Assembly: GCF_011752625.1 (NCBI RefSeq)
Contig: NZ_VWXD01000014.1
Span: forward strand, 39,955 to 103,954
Direction: 5' to 3'
Length of the DNA: 64,000 bases
From: Candidatus Pantoea formicae
Lineage (GTDB): Bacteria; Pseudomonadota; Gammaproteobacteria; Enterobacterales; Enterobacteriaceae
Shown in pieces: positions 43,691 to 51,829 of the stretch; the stretch's first letter is position 1; every line of letters starts with the position of its first letter. Made by a program: the position numbers and the translations under genes. The notes below the pieces were generated by a model. That model did no database searches. It saw nothing but the letters and a program-made list of their open reading frames with translations, and had not been told where the DNA came from.

Positions 43691-44101
43691 ATGTTACAAC
43701 CAAAGCGTACGAAATTCCGTAAAGTGCACAAAGGCCGCAACCGTGGTCTGGCGCAGGGTACGGATGTCAGCTTCGGTACTTTCGGTCTGAAAGCTGTTGG
43801 CCGTGGTCGTCTGACTGCTCGTCAGATCGAAGCAGCACGTCGTGCTATGACCCGTGCAGTTAAGCGTCAAGGTAAGATCTGGATCCGTGTATTCCCGGAC
43901 AAACCGATCACCGAGAAGCCGCTTGAAGTGCGTATGGGTAAAGGTAAGGGTAACGTGGAGTATTGGGTTGCCCTGATTCAACCGGGTAAAGTCCTGTATG
44001 AAATGGACGGCGTTTCGGAAGAGCTGGCCCGTGAAGCCTTCAAGCTGGCAGCAGCAAAACTGCCTATCAAAACCACCTTTGTTACTAAGACGGTGATGTA
44101 A
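43691..44101 (+). CDS. rplP: 50S ribosomal protein L16
   Basis: L16 organises the A-site tRNA region of the 50S subunit. It has 136 residues (MLQPKRTKFRKVHKGRNRG) with the conserved arginine region KPLEVRMGKGKGNVEYWVAL hydroxylated by RoxA in E. coli. The last base overlaps the rpmC start codon. Confidence 0.99.
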   Translation: MLQPKRTKFRKVHKGRNRGLAQGTDVSFGTFGLKAVGRGRLTARQIEAARRAMTRAVKRQGKIWIRVFPDKPITEKPLEVRMGKGKGNVEYWVALIQPGKVLYEMDGVSEELAREAFKLAAAKLPIKTTFVTKTVM

Positions 44102-44289
44102 TGAAAGCAAATGAGCTGCGTGAAAAAAGCGTTGAAGAGCTGAACGCTGAATTGCTTAACCTGTTGCGTGAGCAGTTTAACCTGCGCATGCAAGCAGCAT
44201 CTGGCCAGCTGCAGCAGACCCATCTGCTGAAGCAAGTGCGCCGTGATGTTGCACGTGTTAAGACTTTACTGACTGAGAAGGCGGCGTAA
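44101..44289 (+). CDS. rpmC: 50S ribosomal protein L29
   Basis: L29 is a small helical protein near the tunnel exit, next to L23. The 62 residues show the family core EQFNLRMQAASGQLQQTHLL. It overlaps both neighbours by one base (TAATG junctions). Confidence 0.98.
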   Translation: MKANELREKSVEELNAELLNLLREQFNLRMQAASGQLQQTHLLKQVRRDVARVKTLLTEKAA

Positions 44290-44543
44290 TGACCGATAAA
44301 ATCCGTACTCTGCAGGGTCGTGTTATTAGTGACAAAATGCAGAAATCTGCAGTTGTTGCTATCGAACGTGTCGTGAAACACCCGATCTACGGTAAATTCA
44401 TCAAGCGTACGACTAAGCTGCACATCCATGACGAGAACAACGAGTGTGGGATTGGTGACGTGGTAGAAATCCGCGAAACCCGTCCAGTTTCTAAGACTAA
44501 GTCTTGGGCTCTGGTTCGCGTTGTAGAGAAAGCGGTTCTGTAA
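44289..44543 (+). CDS. rpsQ: 30S ribosomal protein S17
   Basis: S17 is a primary 16S-binding OB-fold protein. It has 84 residues with RVISDKMQKSAVVAIER and HDENNECGIGDVVEIRE. It is the last gene of the S10 operon, followed by a terminator hairpin. Confidence 0.98.
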   Translation: MTDKIRTLQGRVISDKMQKSAVVAIERVVKHPIYGKFIKRTTKLHIHDENNECGIGDVVEIRETRPVSKTKSWALVRVVEKAVL

Positions 44544-44567
44544 TAGAATCCGTTTCCTCTAAAAAAT

Positions 44568-44601
44568 AAAATGAACGGCTCGTCTGAGCCGTTCATTTTT
44601 T
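44568..44601 (+). terminator. S10 operon terminator
   Basis: A 14-bp stem AAAATGAACGGCTC/GAGCCGTTCATTTT with loop GTCT ends in a T-run, 24 bp after rpsQ. Read-through into the spc operon is possible. Confidence 0.9.
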
Positions 44602-44623
44602 CTACCCATCTGCGAGAACCGGT

Positions 44624-44631
44624 GTTATAAT
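44624..44631 (+). promoter_or_regulatory. spc operon promoter (-10)
   Basis: An extended -10 TG-T-TATAAT (TATAAT at 44626-44631) lies 82 bp before rplN and just after the S10 terminator. It matches the position of the E. coli spc promoter. No consensus -35 is visible, which the extended -10 would compensate. Confidence 0.75.
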
Positions 44632-44712
44632 GCCGCGCCCTCAATTATGGGGCTTTTTAACGACCTGAGGTTTGGGTCCCGAAGTAGTAGTTGACATTAG
44701 CGGAGCACTAAA

Positions 44713-45084
44713 ATGATCCAAGAACAGACTATGCTGAACGTCGCCGACAACTCCGGTGCACGTCGCGTAATGTGTATCAAGGTTCTGGGTGGCTCGCACC
44801 GTCGCTACGCAGGCGTCGGCGACATCATTAAAGTTACCATCAAGGAAGCAATTCCACGTGGTAAAGTTAAGAAAGGTGATGTCCTGAAGGCGGTAGTGGT
44901 GCGCACCAGGAAGGGTGTTCGTCGCCCGGACGGTTCTGTCATTCGCTTCGATGGTAATGCATGCGTTATTTTAAACAATAACAGCGAGCAGCCTATCGGT
45001 ACGCGTATTTTTGGGCCGGTAACTCGTGAACTTCGTACTGAAAAGTTCATGAAAATTATCTCTCTGGCACCAGAAGTACTCTAA
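44713..45084 (+). CDS. rplN: 50S ribosomal protein L14
   Basis: L14 lies at the subunit interface. It has 123 residues, MIQEQTMLNVADNSGARRVMCIKVLGG at the N-terminus and FGPVTRELRTEKFMKIISLAPEVL at the C-terminus. It is first of the spc operon. Confidence 0.99.
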   Translation: MIQEQTMLNVADNSGARRVMCIKVLGGSHRRYAGVGDIIKVTIKEAIPRGKVKKGDVLKAVVVRTRKGVRRPDGSVIRFDGNACVILNNNSEQPIGTRIFGPVTRELRTEKFMKIISLAPEVL

Positions 45085-45094
45085 GGAGCGAGCA

Positions 45095-45409
45095 ATGGCA
45101 GCGAAAATCCGTCGTAACGACGAAGTTATCGTGATTACCGGTAAAGATAAAGGTAAGCGCGGTAAAGTAAAGAATGTCCTGACTTCTGGTAAGGTCATCG
45201 TTGAAGGTATCAACCTGGTTAAGAAACATCAGAAGCCTGTTCCGGCTCTGAACCAACCAGGCGGCATCGTTGAAAAAGAAGCTGCTATTCAGGTTTCTAA
45301 CGTTGCAATCTTCAATGCGGCAACCGGCAAGGCTGACCGTGTAGGCTTTAGATTCGAAGAAGGCAAAAAAGTCCGTTTCTTCAAGTCTAATAGCGAAACT
45401 ATCAAGTAA
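45095..45409 (+). CDS. rplX: 50S ribosomal protein L24
   Basis: L24 nucleates 50S assembly. The 104 residues contain the KOW motif (DEVIVITGKDKGKRGKVKNVL near residue 8). AAGGAGCG precedes the start. Confidence 0.99.
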   Translation: MAAKIRRNDEVIVITGKDKGKRGKVKNVLTSGKVIVEGINLVKKHQKPVPALNQPGGIVEKEAAIQVSNVAIFNAATGKADRVGFRFEEGKKVRFFKSNSETIK

Positions 45410-45455
45410 TTTGGAGTAGTACGATGGCGAAACTGCATGATTACTACAAAGACGA
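45400..45455 (+). promoter_or_regulatory. S8 autoregulatory site at the rplX-rplE junction
   Basis: In E. coli, S8 binds an RNA stem spanning the end of rplX and the start of rplE and represses spc operon translation. The sequence here, from the end of rplX through the rplE start codon, resembles the E. coli one as I remember it. The function is inferred from that similarity. Confidence 0.6.
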
Positions 45456-45963
45456 AGTAGTCCAGAAACTCATGACTGAGTTCGGCTACAATTCTGTCAT
45501 GCAAGTCCCTCGGGTCGAGAAGATCACCCTGAACATGGGTGTTGGTGAAGCGATCGCTGACAAGAAACTGCTGGATAACGCAGCAGCTGACCTGGCAGCA
45601 ATCTCCGGTCAAAAACCGTTGATCACCAAAGCACGCAAATCAGTTGCAGGCTTCAAAATCCGTCAGGGCTATCCGATCGGCTGTAAAGTAACTCTGCGCG
45701 GCGAGCGCATGTGGGAGTTCTTTGAGCGCCTGATCACTATTGCTGTTCCACGTATTCGTGACTTCCGCGGCTTGTCTGCTAAGTCTTTCGATGGTCGTGG
45801 TAACTACAGCATGGGCGTTCGTGAGCAGATCATCTTCCCAGAAATCGATTATGACAAAGTCGATCGCGTTCGTGGTTTGGATATTACCATTACCACTACT
45901 GCGAAATCTGATGATGAAGGCCGTGCTCTGCTGGCTGCCTTTGACTTCCCGTTCCGCAAGTAA
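45424..45963 (+). CDS. rplE: 50S ribosomal protein L5
   Basis: L5 binds 5S rRNA and contacts P-site tRNA and S13. The 179 residues include GYNSVMQVPRVEKITLNMGVG and DFRGLSAKSFDGRGNYSMGV. Its translation is probably the target of S8 repression. Confidence 0.99.
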   Translation: MAKLHDYYKDEVVQKLMTEFGYNSVMQVPRVEKITLNMGVGEAIADKKLLDNAAADLAAISGQKPLITKARKSVAGFKIRQGYPIGCKVTLRGERMWEFFERLITIAVPRIRDFRGLSAKSFDGRGNYSMGVREQIIFPEIDYDKVDRVRGLDITITTTAKSDDEGRALLAAFDFPFRK

Positions 45964-45977
45964 GGTAGGGTTACTTA

Positions 45978-46283
45978 ATGGCTAAGCAATCGATGAAAGC
46001 ACGCGAAGTAAAGCGTGTGAAATTAGCAGACAAGTTCTTCGCTAAGCGCGCAGAACTGAAAGCGATCATTTCTGATGTGAACGCATCCGACGAAGATCGT
46101 TGGGATGCCGTTCTCAAGCTGCAGAGTCTGCCGCGTGATTCCAGCCCTTCCCGTCAGCGTAACCGCTGCCGTCAGACAGGTCGTCCGCACGGTTTCCTGC
46201 GGAAGTTTGGGTTGAGCCGTATCAAGGTCCGTGAAGCCGCAATGCGCGGTGAAATCCCGGGTCTGAAAAAGGCTAGCTGGTAA
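45978..46283 (+). CDS. rpsN: 30S ribosomal protein S14
   Basis: S14 is a 30S head protein. It has 101 residues. It is the long, zinc-free type: the C-terminal block RNRCRQTGRPHGFLRKFGLSR lacks the four-cysteine finger seen in the short type. Confidence 0.98.
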   Translation: MAKQSMKAREVKRVKLADKFFAKRAELKAIISDVNASDEDRWDAVLKLQSLPRDSSPSRQRNRCRQTGRPHGFLRKFGLSRIKVREAAMRGEIPGLKKASW

Positions 46284-46315
46284 TTGTCACCATTTGAATC
46301 ACGGGAGTAACACAG

Positions 46316-46708
46316 ATGAGCATGCAAGATCCGATCGCGGATATGCTGACCCGTATCCGTAACGGTCAGGCCGCGAACAAAGTTGCGGTCTCTATGCCTT
46401 CCTCCAAGCTGAAAGTGGCAATTGCCAACGTGCTGAAGGAAGAAGGCTACATTGAAGATTTTAAAATCGAAGGCGACATCAAGTCTGAGCTGGAAGTTAC
46501 TTTAAAGTATTTCCAGGGCAAGGCTGTTGTAGAAAGCATTCAGCGTGTTAGCCGTCCAGGTCTGCGCATCTATAAGAAAAAAGATGAGCTGCCAAAAGTA
46601 ATGGCTGGTCTGGGCATCGCTGTAATTTCTACCTCTAAAGGTGTCATGACTGATCGTGCAGCGCGCCAAGCTGGTCTTGGTGGCGAAATTATCTGCTACG
46701 TAGCGTAA
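46316..46708 (+). CDS. rpsH: 30S ribosomal protein S8
   Basis: S8 is a primary 16S-binding protein and spc operon repressor. It has 130 residues, MSMQDPIADMLTRIRNGQAA onward, with the RNA-binding C-terminus VISTSKGVMTDRAARQAGLGGEIICYV. Confidence 0.99.
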   Translation: MSMQDPIADMLTRIRNGQAANKVAVSMPSSKLKVAIANVLKEEGYIEDFKIEGDIKSELEVTLKYFQGKAVVESIQRVSRPGLRIYKKKDELPKVMAGLGIAVISTSKGVMTDRAARQAGLGGEIICYVA

Positions 46709-46720
46709 TCGGAGGATAAA

Positions 46721-47254
46721 ATGTCTCGTGTTGCAAAAGCACCTGTCGTTGTTCCTGCGGGCGTAGAGGTAAAACTCAACGGTCAGGAAATTTCGATCAA
46801 AGGCAAAAACGGCGAGCTGACTCGTACTATCAACAGTGCTGTAGAAGTTAAGCATGCAGACAACGCCCTGACTTTCGCTCCACGCGAAGGCTTCTCGGAC
46901 GCTTGGGCACAGGCAGGTACTGCTCGTGCGCTGCTGAACGGCATGGTTATCGGTGTTACCGAAGGCTTCACCAAGAAGCTGCAACTGGTTGGTGTTGGTT
47001 ATCGTGCAGCTGTTAAAGGCAACTCTGTGAGTCTGGCCCTGGGCTTCTCTCACCCTGTTGACCATGCACTGCCGGCCGGCATCACTGCTGAATGTCCAAC
47101 TCAGACTGAGATCGTGCTGAAAGGCGCTGATAAACAGCTGATTGGTCAGGTTGCAGCGGATCTGCGCGCCTACCGTCGTCCTGAGCCTTACAAAGGCAAG
47201 GGTGTTCGTTACGCCGACGAAGTCGTGCGTACCAAAGAGGCTAAGAAGAAGTAA
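46721..47254 (+). CDS. rplF: 50S ribosomal protein L6
   Basis: L6 lies near the sarcin-ricin loop and the factor-binding site. It has 177 residues with two repeated domains and the C-terminal rRNA-binding motif RRPEPYKGKGVRYADE. Confidence 0.99.
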   Translation: MSRVAKAPVVVPAGVEVKLNGQEISIKGKNGELTRTINSAVEVKHADNALTFAPREGFSDAWAQAGTARALLNGMVIGVTEGFTKKLQLVGVGYRAAVKGNSVSLALGFSHPVDHALPAGITAECPTQTEIVLKGADKQLIGQVAADLRAYRRPEPYKGKGVRYADEVVRTKEAKKK

Positions 47255-47263
47255 GGTAACACT

Positions 47264-47617
47264 ATGGATAAGAAATCTGCTCGTATCCGTCGTGCGACCC
47301 GTGCACGTCGCAAGCTTAAAGAGCTGGGTGCTACTCGCCTGGTGGTACATCGTACCCCGCGTCATATTTACGCACAGGTGATCGCCCCGAACGGTTCCGA
47401 AGTTCTGGTTGCTGCTTCTACTGTAGAAAAAGCTATTGCCGAACAACTGAAGTACACCGGTAACAAAGACGCTGCTGCAGCCGTAGGTAAAGCTCTGGCT
47501 GAGCGCGCTGTCGAGAAAGGCATTACTAATGTTTCTTTCGACCGTTCCGGGTTCCAATATCATGGTCGTGTCCAGGCACTGGCAGATGCTGCCCGTGAAG
47601 CTGGCCTTCAGTTCTAA
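47264..47617 (+). CDS. rplR: 50S ribosomal protein L18
   Basis: L18 binds 5S rRNA together with L5 and L25. The 117 residues start with the arginine-rich KKSARIRRATRARRKLKEL and end FDRSGFQYHGRVQALADAAREAGLQF. Confidence 0.99.
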   Translation: MDKKSARIRRATRARRKLKELGATRLVVHRTPRHIYAQVIAPNGSEVLVAASTVEKAIAEQLKYTGNKDAAAAVGKALAERAVEKGITNVSFDRSGFQYHGRVQALADAAREAGLQF

Positions 47618-47631
47618 GGTAGAGGTCTAAG

Positions 47632-48132
47632 ATGTCAAACATCGAGAAACAAGCTGGCGAACTGCAGGAAAAACTGATCGCGGTAAACCGTGTATCTAAA
47701 ACTGTAAAAGGTGGTCGTATTTTCTCCTTCACCGCACTGACTGTAGTGGGTGATGGTAACGGCCGCGTTGGTTTTGGTTACGGTAAAGCGCGTGAAGTTC
47801 CAGCAGCGATCCAGAAAGCGATGGAAAAAGCCCGTCGCAACATGATTAACGTCGCGCTGACTCACGGCACCCTGCAGCACCCTGTTAAAGGTGCTCACAC
47901 GGGTTCTCGTGTGTTCATGCAGCCGGCTTCTGAAGGTACCGGTATCATCGCCGGTGGTGCAATGCGCGCCGTCTTAGAAGTCGCTGGAGTACATAACGTT
48001 CTGGCTAAAGCGTATGGTTCTACTAACCCGATTAACGTGGTTCGTGCAACTATCGATGGCCTGGGCAATATGAATTCTCCAGAAATGGTCGCTGCCAAGC
48101 GTGGTAAATCCGTTGAAGAAATTCTGGGGTAA
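47632..48132 (+). CDS. rpsE: 30S ribosomal protein S5
   Basis: S5 is an accuracy (ram) protein at the mRNA entry. It has 166 residues with the double-stranded-RNA-binding-like fold. The loop VNRVSKTVKGGRIFSFTALT, where spectinomycin-resistance changes occur, is wild type. Confidence 0.99.
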   Translation: MSNIEKQAGELQEKLIAVNRVSKTVKGGRIFSFTALTVVGDGNGRVGFGYGKAREVPAAIQKAMEKARRNMINVALTHGTLQHPVKGAHTGSRVFMQPASEGTGIIAGGAMRAVLEVAGVHNVLAKAYGSTNPINVVRATIDGLGNMNSPEMVAAKRGKSVEEILG

Positions 48133-48137
48133 TCACG

Positions 48138-48317
48138 ATGGCTAAGACTATTAAAATTACACAAACCCGCAGTTCAATCGGCCGCCTGCCTAAGCACAAA
48201 GCCACTCTGGTTGGCTTGGGTCTGCGTCGTATTGGTCATACCGTTGAGCGTGAAGACACGCCTGCTGTACGCGGTATGGTTAACGCGATTTCCTACATGC
48301 TGAAAGTGGAGGAGTAA
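48138..48317 (+). CDS. rpmD: 50S ribosomal protein L30
   Basis: This small 50S protein has 59 residues, translated by eye from the ATG at 48138 to the TAA at 48315. It begins MAKTIKITQTRSSIGRLP and carries GLGLRRIGHTVEREDTP. It is short but fits perfectly between rpsE and rplO in the spc operon, with GGAG before the next gene. Confidence 0.97.
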   Translation: MAKTIKITQTRSSIGRLPKHKATLVGLGLRRIGHTVEREDTPAVRGMVNAISYMLKVEE

Positions 48318-48320
48318 GAG

Positions 48321-48755
48321 ATGCGCTTAAACACTCTGTCTCCGGCCGAAGGGTCTAAACACGCTTCTAAGCGTCTGGGTCGTGGTATCGGTTCTGGCCT
48401 CGGTAAAACCGGTGGTCGTGGTCACAAAGGTCAGAACTCTCGTTCTGGCGGTGGCGTACGTCGCGGTTTCGAGGGTGGTCAGATGCCTCTGTACCGTCGT
48501 CTGCCGAAATTCGGTTTCACCTCTCGCAAAGCAATGGTCACTACAGAAGTTCGTCTGTCTGACCTGGCGAAAGTTGAAGGCGGTATTGTTGACCTGAATA
48601 CTCTGAAAGCAGCCAACATCATCGGTGTTCAGATTGAATTCGCGAAAGTGATTCTGTCTGGTGAAGTTTCTGCACCGGTAACGGTTCGCGGTCTGCGTGT
48701 CACCAAAGGTGCTCGTGCTGCAATCGAAGCTGCTGGCGGTAAAATCGAGGAATAA
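48321..48755 (+). CDS. rplO: 50S ribosomal protein L15
   Basis: L15 is a late-assembly 50S protein with a long glycine/arginine-rich N-terminal extension (RLGRGIGSGLGKTGGRGHKG) threading into 23S rRNA. It has 144 residues and lies between rpmD and secY. Confidence 0.99.
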   Translation: MRLNTLSPAEGSKHASKRLGRGIGSGLGKTGGRGHKGQNSRSGGGVRRGFEGGQMPLYRRLPKFGFTSRKAMVTTEVRLSDLAKVEGGIVDLNTLKAANIIGVQIEFAKVILSGEVSAPVTVRGLRVTKGARAAIEAAGGKIEE

Positions 48756-48762
48756 GTAGCAG

Positions 48763-50094
48763 ATGGCAAAGCAACCGGGATTAGATTTTCAAAGTGCCAA
48801 AGGTGGCTTTGGTGAACTGAAGCGCAGACTGTTGTTTGTAATCGGTGCACTGATTGTCTTCCGTATTGGCTCTTTTATTCCAATCCCCGGTATCGATGCC
48901 ACTGTACTTGCCAAACTGCTTGAGCAACAGCGTGGCACCATCATTGAAATGTTTAACATGTTCTCTGGTGGTGCTCTCAGTCGTGCCTCAATCTTCGCAC
49001 TGGGTATTATGCCGTATATTTCGGCCTCTATTATTATCCAGCTGCTGACGGTGGTTCATCCAGCGTTGGCCGAGATTAAGAAAGAGGGTGAAGCTGGTCG
49101 TCGTAAGATTAGCCAGTACACTCGCTATGGCACCCTGGTTCTGGCTGTATTCCAGTCGATCGGTATTGCTACCGGTTTGCCGAATATGCCTGGAATGCAA
49201 GGCTTGGTGTTAAATCCAGGTTTCGCATTCTACTTTACCGCTGTTGTAAGTCTGGTCACTGGAACCATGTTCCTGATGTGGCTGGGCGAACAGATTACTG
49301 AACGAGGTATCGGTAACGGTATCTCGATCATTATCTTCGCAGGTATTGTTGCGGGTCTCCCGCCGGCCATTGGCCATACCATCGAGCAAGCGCGGCAAGG
49401 TGACCTGCACTTCCTTCTGTTGCTGTTGGTTGCAGTTCTTGTATTTGCAGTGACGTTCTTTGTTATTTTCGTTGAGCGTGGCCAGCGCCGCATTGTGGTC
49501 AACTACGCTAAACGTCAGCAAGGTCGTCGTGTATATGCTGCACAGAGCACACATTTACCGTTGAAAGTGAACATGGCGGGCGTAATCCCAGCTATTTTTG
49601 CTTCCAGCATTATTCTGTTCCCAGCGACCATCGCGTCATGGTTCGGGGGCGGTACCGGTTGGAACTGGCTGACAACAATTTCGCTGTATTTGCAACCAGG
49701 ACAGCCGCTTTATGTGCTACTCTATGCGACTGCAATCATCTTCTTCTGTTTCTTCTACACGGCGTTGGTTTTCAACCCACGTGAAACAGCAGATAACCTG
49801 AAGAAGTCTGGTGCATTCGTACCGGGAATTCGTCCGGGAGAGCAAACGGCGAAGTACATCGATAAAGTAATGACACGTCTGACCTTAATCGGCGCACTGT
49901 ATATTACCTTTATCTGCCTGATCCCGGAGTTCATGCGTGATGCCATGAAGGTTCCCTTCTACTTTGGCGGCACATCGCTGCTTATCGTAGTGGTTGTCAT
50001 CATGGACTTTATGGCTCAAGTGCAAACTCTGATGATGTCGAGTCAGTATGAGTCTGCATTGAAGAAAGCTAACCTGAAAGGCTACGGTCGTTAA
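48763..50094 (+). CDS. secY: Sec translocon channel protein SecY
   Basis: SecY is the protein-conducting channel of SecYEG for export and membrane insertion. The 443 residues have ten membrane helices, including FRIGSFIPIPGID and the plug region, and the large cytoplasmic loops that bind SecA and the ribosome (NYAKRQQGRRVY, FNPRETADNLKKSGAFVPGIRPG). It sits in the spc operon, so channel supply is tied to ribosome synthesis. Confidence 0.99.
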   Translation: MAKQPGLDFQSAKGGFGELKRRLLFVIGALIVFRIGSFIPIPGIDATVLAKLLEQQRGTIIEMFNMFSGGALSRASIFALGIMPYISASIIIQLLTVVHPALAEIKKEGEAGRRKISQYTRYGTLVLAVFQSIGIATGLPNMPGMQGLVLNPGFAFYFTAVVSLVTGTMFLMWLGEQITERGIGNGISIIIFAGIVAGLPPAIGHTIEQARQGDLHFLLLLLVAVLVFAVTFFVIFVERGQRRIVVNYAKRQQGRRVYAAQSTHLPLKVNMAGVIPAIFASSIILFPATIASWFGGGTGWNWLTTISLYLQPGQPLYVLLYATAIIFFCFFYTALVFNPRETADNLKKSGAFVPGIRPGEQTAKYIDKVMTRLTLIGALYITFICLIPEFMRDAMKVPFYFGGTSLLIVVVVIMDFMAQVQTLMMSSQYESALKKANLKGYGR

Positions 50095-50126
50095 TTCAGG
50101 CGCTTGAGAAGTTACGGAGAGTAAAA

Positions 50127-50243
50127 ATGAAAGTTCGTGCTTCCGTCAAGAAATTATGTCGTAACTGCAAAATCATCCGCCGCGACGGTGTCGTACGTGT
50201 GATTTGCAGCGCCGAGCCAAAGCATAAACAGCGCCAAGGCTGA
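50127..50243 (+). CDS. rpmJ: 50S ribosomal protein L36
   Basis: This smallest ribosomal protein has 38 residues, translated by eye (MKVRASVKKLCRNCKIIRR start, KHKQRQG end). It has the C-x2-C...C-x-H-type zinc ligands (LCRNCK, VICSAEPKH), so it is the zinc-binding form. GGAGAGTAAAA precedes the ATG. It is the last gene of the spc operon. Confidence 0.97.
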   Translation: MKVRASVKKLCRNCKIIRRDGVVRVICSAEPKHKQRQG

Positions 50244-50261
50244 TATTGTCACATATTTTTC

Positions 50262-50290
50262 TTGCAAAGTCGGGTTGAGCTGGCTAGATT
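50262..50290 (+). promoter_or_regulatory. alpha operon promoter
   Basis: TTGCAA (50262-50267), a 17-bp spacer and TAGATT (50285-50290) match the known E. coli alpha promoter layout. The -10 overlaps an 8-bp stem GCTGGCTA-GAT-TAGCCAGC (50279-50297) that could also end spc transcripts. Confidence 0.75.
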
Positions 50291-50297
50291 AGCCAGC

Positions 50298-50400
50298 CAA
50301 TCTTTTGTATGTCGATGCGTTACCATTTGAGTATCCTGAAAACGGGCTTTTCAGCATGGGACGCATTTATTTAATTATAGGAGTGCATAGTGGCCCGTAT
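50298..50400 (+). ncRNA. alpha operon leader, S4-binding RNA
   Basis: The leader from the start site through the rpsM GTG codon contains the E. coli-like GAAAACGGGCTTTTC hairpin (50339-50353) and the downstream elements of the known S4 pseudoknot. S4 binding traps the 30S subunit and represses the operon. The fold is taken from the E. coli homologue, not computed. Confidence 0.7.
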
Positions 50401-50746
50401 AGCAGGCATTAACATTCCTGATCAGAAACATACCGTAATCGCATTAACTTCGATTTTCGGAATCGGCAAAACTCGTTCTAAAGCCATCTGCGCTTCAACG
50501 GGTATCGCCGAAGATGTTAAGATCAGAGAGCTGTCTGAAGAACAAATTGAACAGCTGCGTGAAGCAGTTGGTAAATTCGTTGTTGAAGGTGATCTGCGCC
50601 GTGAAATCACCCTGAGCATCAAGCGTCTTATGGACCTTGGTTGCTATCGTGGTTTACGCCATCGTCGTGGTCTGCCAGTTCGCGGTCAGCGTACTAAGAC
50701 CAATGCACGTACCCGTAAGGGTCCGCGTAAACCGATCAAGAAATAA
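50390..50746 (+). CDS. rpsM: 30S ribosomal protein S13
   Basis: S13 is a head protein that contacts P-site tRNA and L5. The 118 residues start at a GTG codon, as in E. coli, behind TAGGAG; the GTG is part of the S4 pseudoknot. Motifs: FGIGKTRSKAIC and RGLRHRRGLPVRGQRTKTNARTRKG. Confidence 0.99.
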   Translation: MARIAGINIPDQKHTVIALTSIFGIGKTRSKAICASTGIAEDVKIRELSEEQIEQLREAVGKFVVEGDLRREITLSIKRLMDLGCYRGLRHRRGLPVRGQRTKTNARTRKGPRKPIKK

Positions 50747-50762
50747 TCGGGGTGAGTAAATA

Positions 50763-51152
50763 ATGGCAAAGGCACCAGTTCGTGCACGCAAGCGTGTAAG
50801 AAAGCAAGTCTCAGATGGCGTGGCTCATGTCCATGCATCTTTTAACAACACCATCGTTACCATTACTGATCGTCAGGGTAACGCACTGGGTTGGGCAACC
50901 GCCGGTGGTTCCGGTTTCCGCGGTTCACGTAAATCTACTCCGTTTGCTGCTCAGGTAGCTGCAGAGCGCTGTGCAGAAGCAGTGAAAGATTACGGTATTA
51001 AGAATCTGGAAGTTATGGTTAAGGGTCCAGGTCCAGGCCGCGAATCAACAATTCGTGCTCTGAACGCTGCTGGTTTCCGCATCACTAATATTACTGATGT
51101 GACTCCAATCCCTCACAACGGTTGTCGTCCGCCGAAAAAACGTCGCGTTTAA
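50763..51152 (+). CDS. rpsK: 30S ribosomal protein S11
   Basis: S11 is a 30S platform protein near the E site. It has 129 residues with GVAHVHASFNNTIVTITDRQGN and the conserved asparagine-glycine in IPHNGCRPPKKRRV, a site of isoaspartate formation in E. coli. Confidence 0.99.
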   Translation: MAKAPVRARKRVRKQVSDGVAHVHASFNNTIVTITDRQGNALGWATAGGSGFRGSRKSTPFAAQVAAERCAEAVKDYGIKNLEVMVKGPGPGRESTIRALNAAGFRITNITDVTPIPHNGCRPPKKRRV

Positions 51153-51183
51153 CGCCCGTTTTTAGGTTAGTTGGAGAAAGAAA

Positions 51184-51804
51184 ATGGCAAGATATTTGGG
51201 TCCTAAGCTCAAGCTGAGCCGTCGTGAGGGCACCGACTTATTCCTTAAGTCTGGCGTTCGCGCGATCGATACCAAGTGCAAAATTGAACAACCACCTGGC
51301 CAGCACGGTGCGCGTAAACCGCGTCTGTCTGACTACGGCGGCCAGTTACGTGAGAAGCAGAAAGTTCGTCGTATGTACGGCGTGCTGGAGCGTCAGTTCC
51401 GTAACTATTATAAAGAAGCAGCACGTCTGAAAGGCAACACCGGTGAAAACCTGTTGGCTCTGCTGGAAGGTCGTCTGGATAACGTTGTTTACCGTATGGG
51501 CTTTGGCGCCACTCGTGCAGAAGCACGTCAGCTGGTTAGCCATAAATCTATCCTGGTAAACGGTCGCGTTGTTAACATCGCTTCTTATCAGGTATCTCCG
51601 AATGATGTCGTTAGCATCCGTAAGAAAGCCAAACAGCAATCTCGCGTGAAGGCCGCTCTGGAGCTGGCTGAGCAGCGTGAAAAGCCAACCTGGCTGGAAG
51701 TTGATGCGACCAAGATGGAAGGTGTGTTCAAGCGTATTCCTGAACGTACTGATCTGTCTGCGGACATTAACGAACACCTGATCGTCGAGCTTTACTCTAA
51801 GTAA
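51184..51804 (+). CDS. rpsD: 30S ribosomal protein S4
   Basis: S4 is a primary assembly protein, accuracy determinant and repressor of the alpha operon. The 206 residues have the S4 RNA-binding domain (RLDNVVYRMGFGATRAEARQLVSHKSILVNG, about 95-130). GGAGAAAGAAA precedes the ATG. Confidence 0.99.
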   Translation: MARYLGPKLKLSRREGTDLFLKSGVRAIDTKCKIEQPPGQHGARKPRLSDYGGQLREKQKVRRMYGVLERQFRNYYKEAARLKGNTGENLLALLEGRLDNVVYRMGFGATRAEARQLVSHKSILVNGRVVNIASYQVSPNDVVSIRKKAKQQSRVKAALELAEQREKPTWLEVDATKMEGVFKRIPERTDLSADINEHLIVELYSK

Positions 51805-51829
51805 AGCTTAGTACCAAAGAGAGGACACA

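Noticed and set aside
46502..47563. 353-codon minus-strand open frame opposite rpsH, rplF and rplR
   Set aside because: Shadow of three highly biased ribosomal genes on the other strand.
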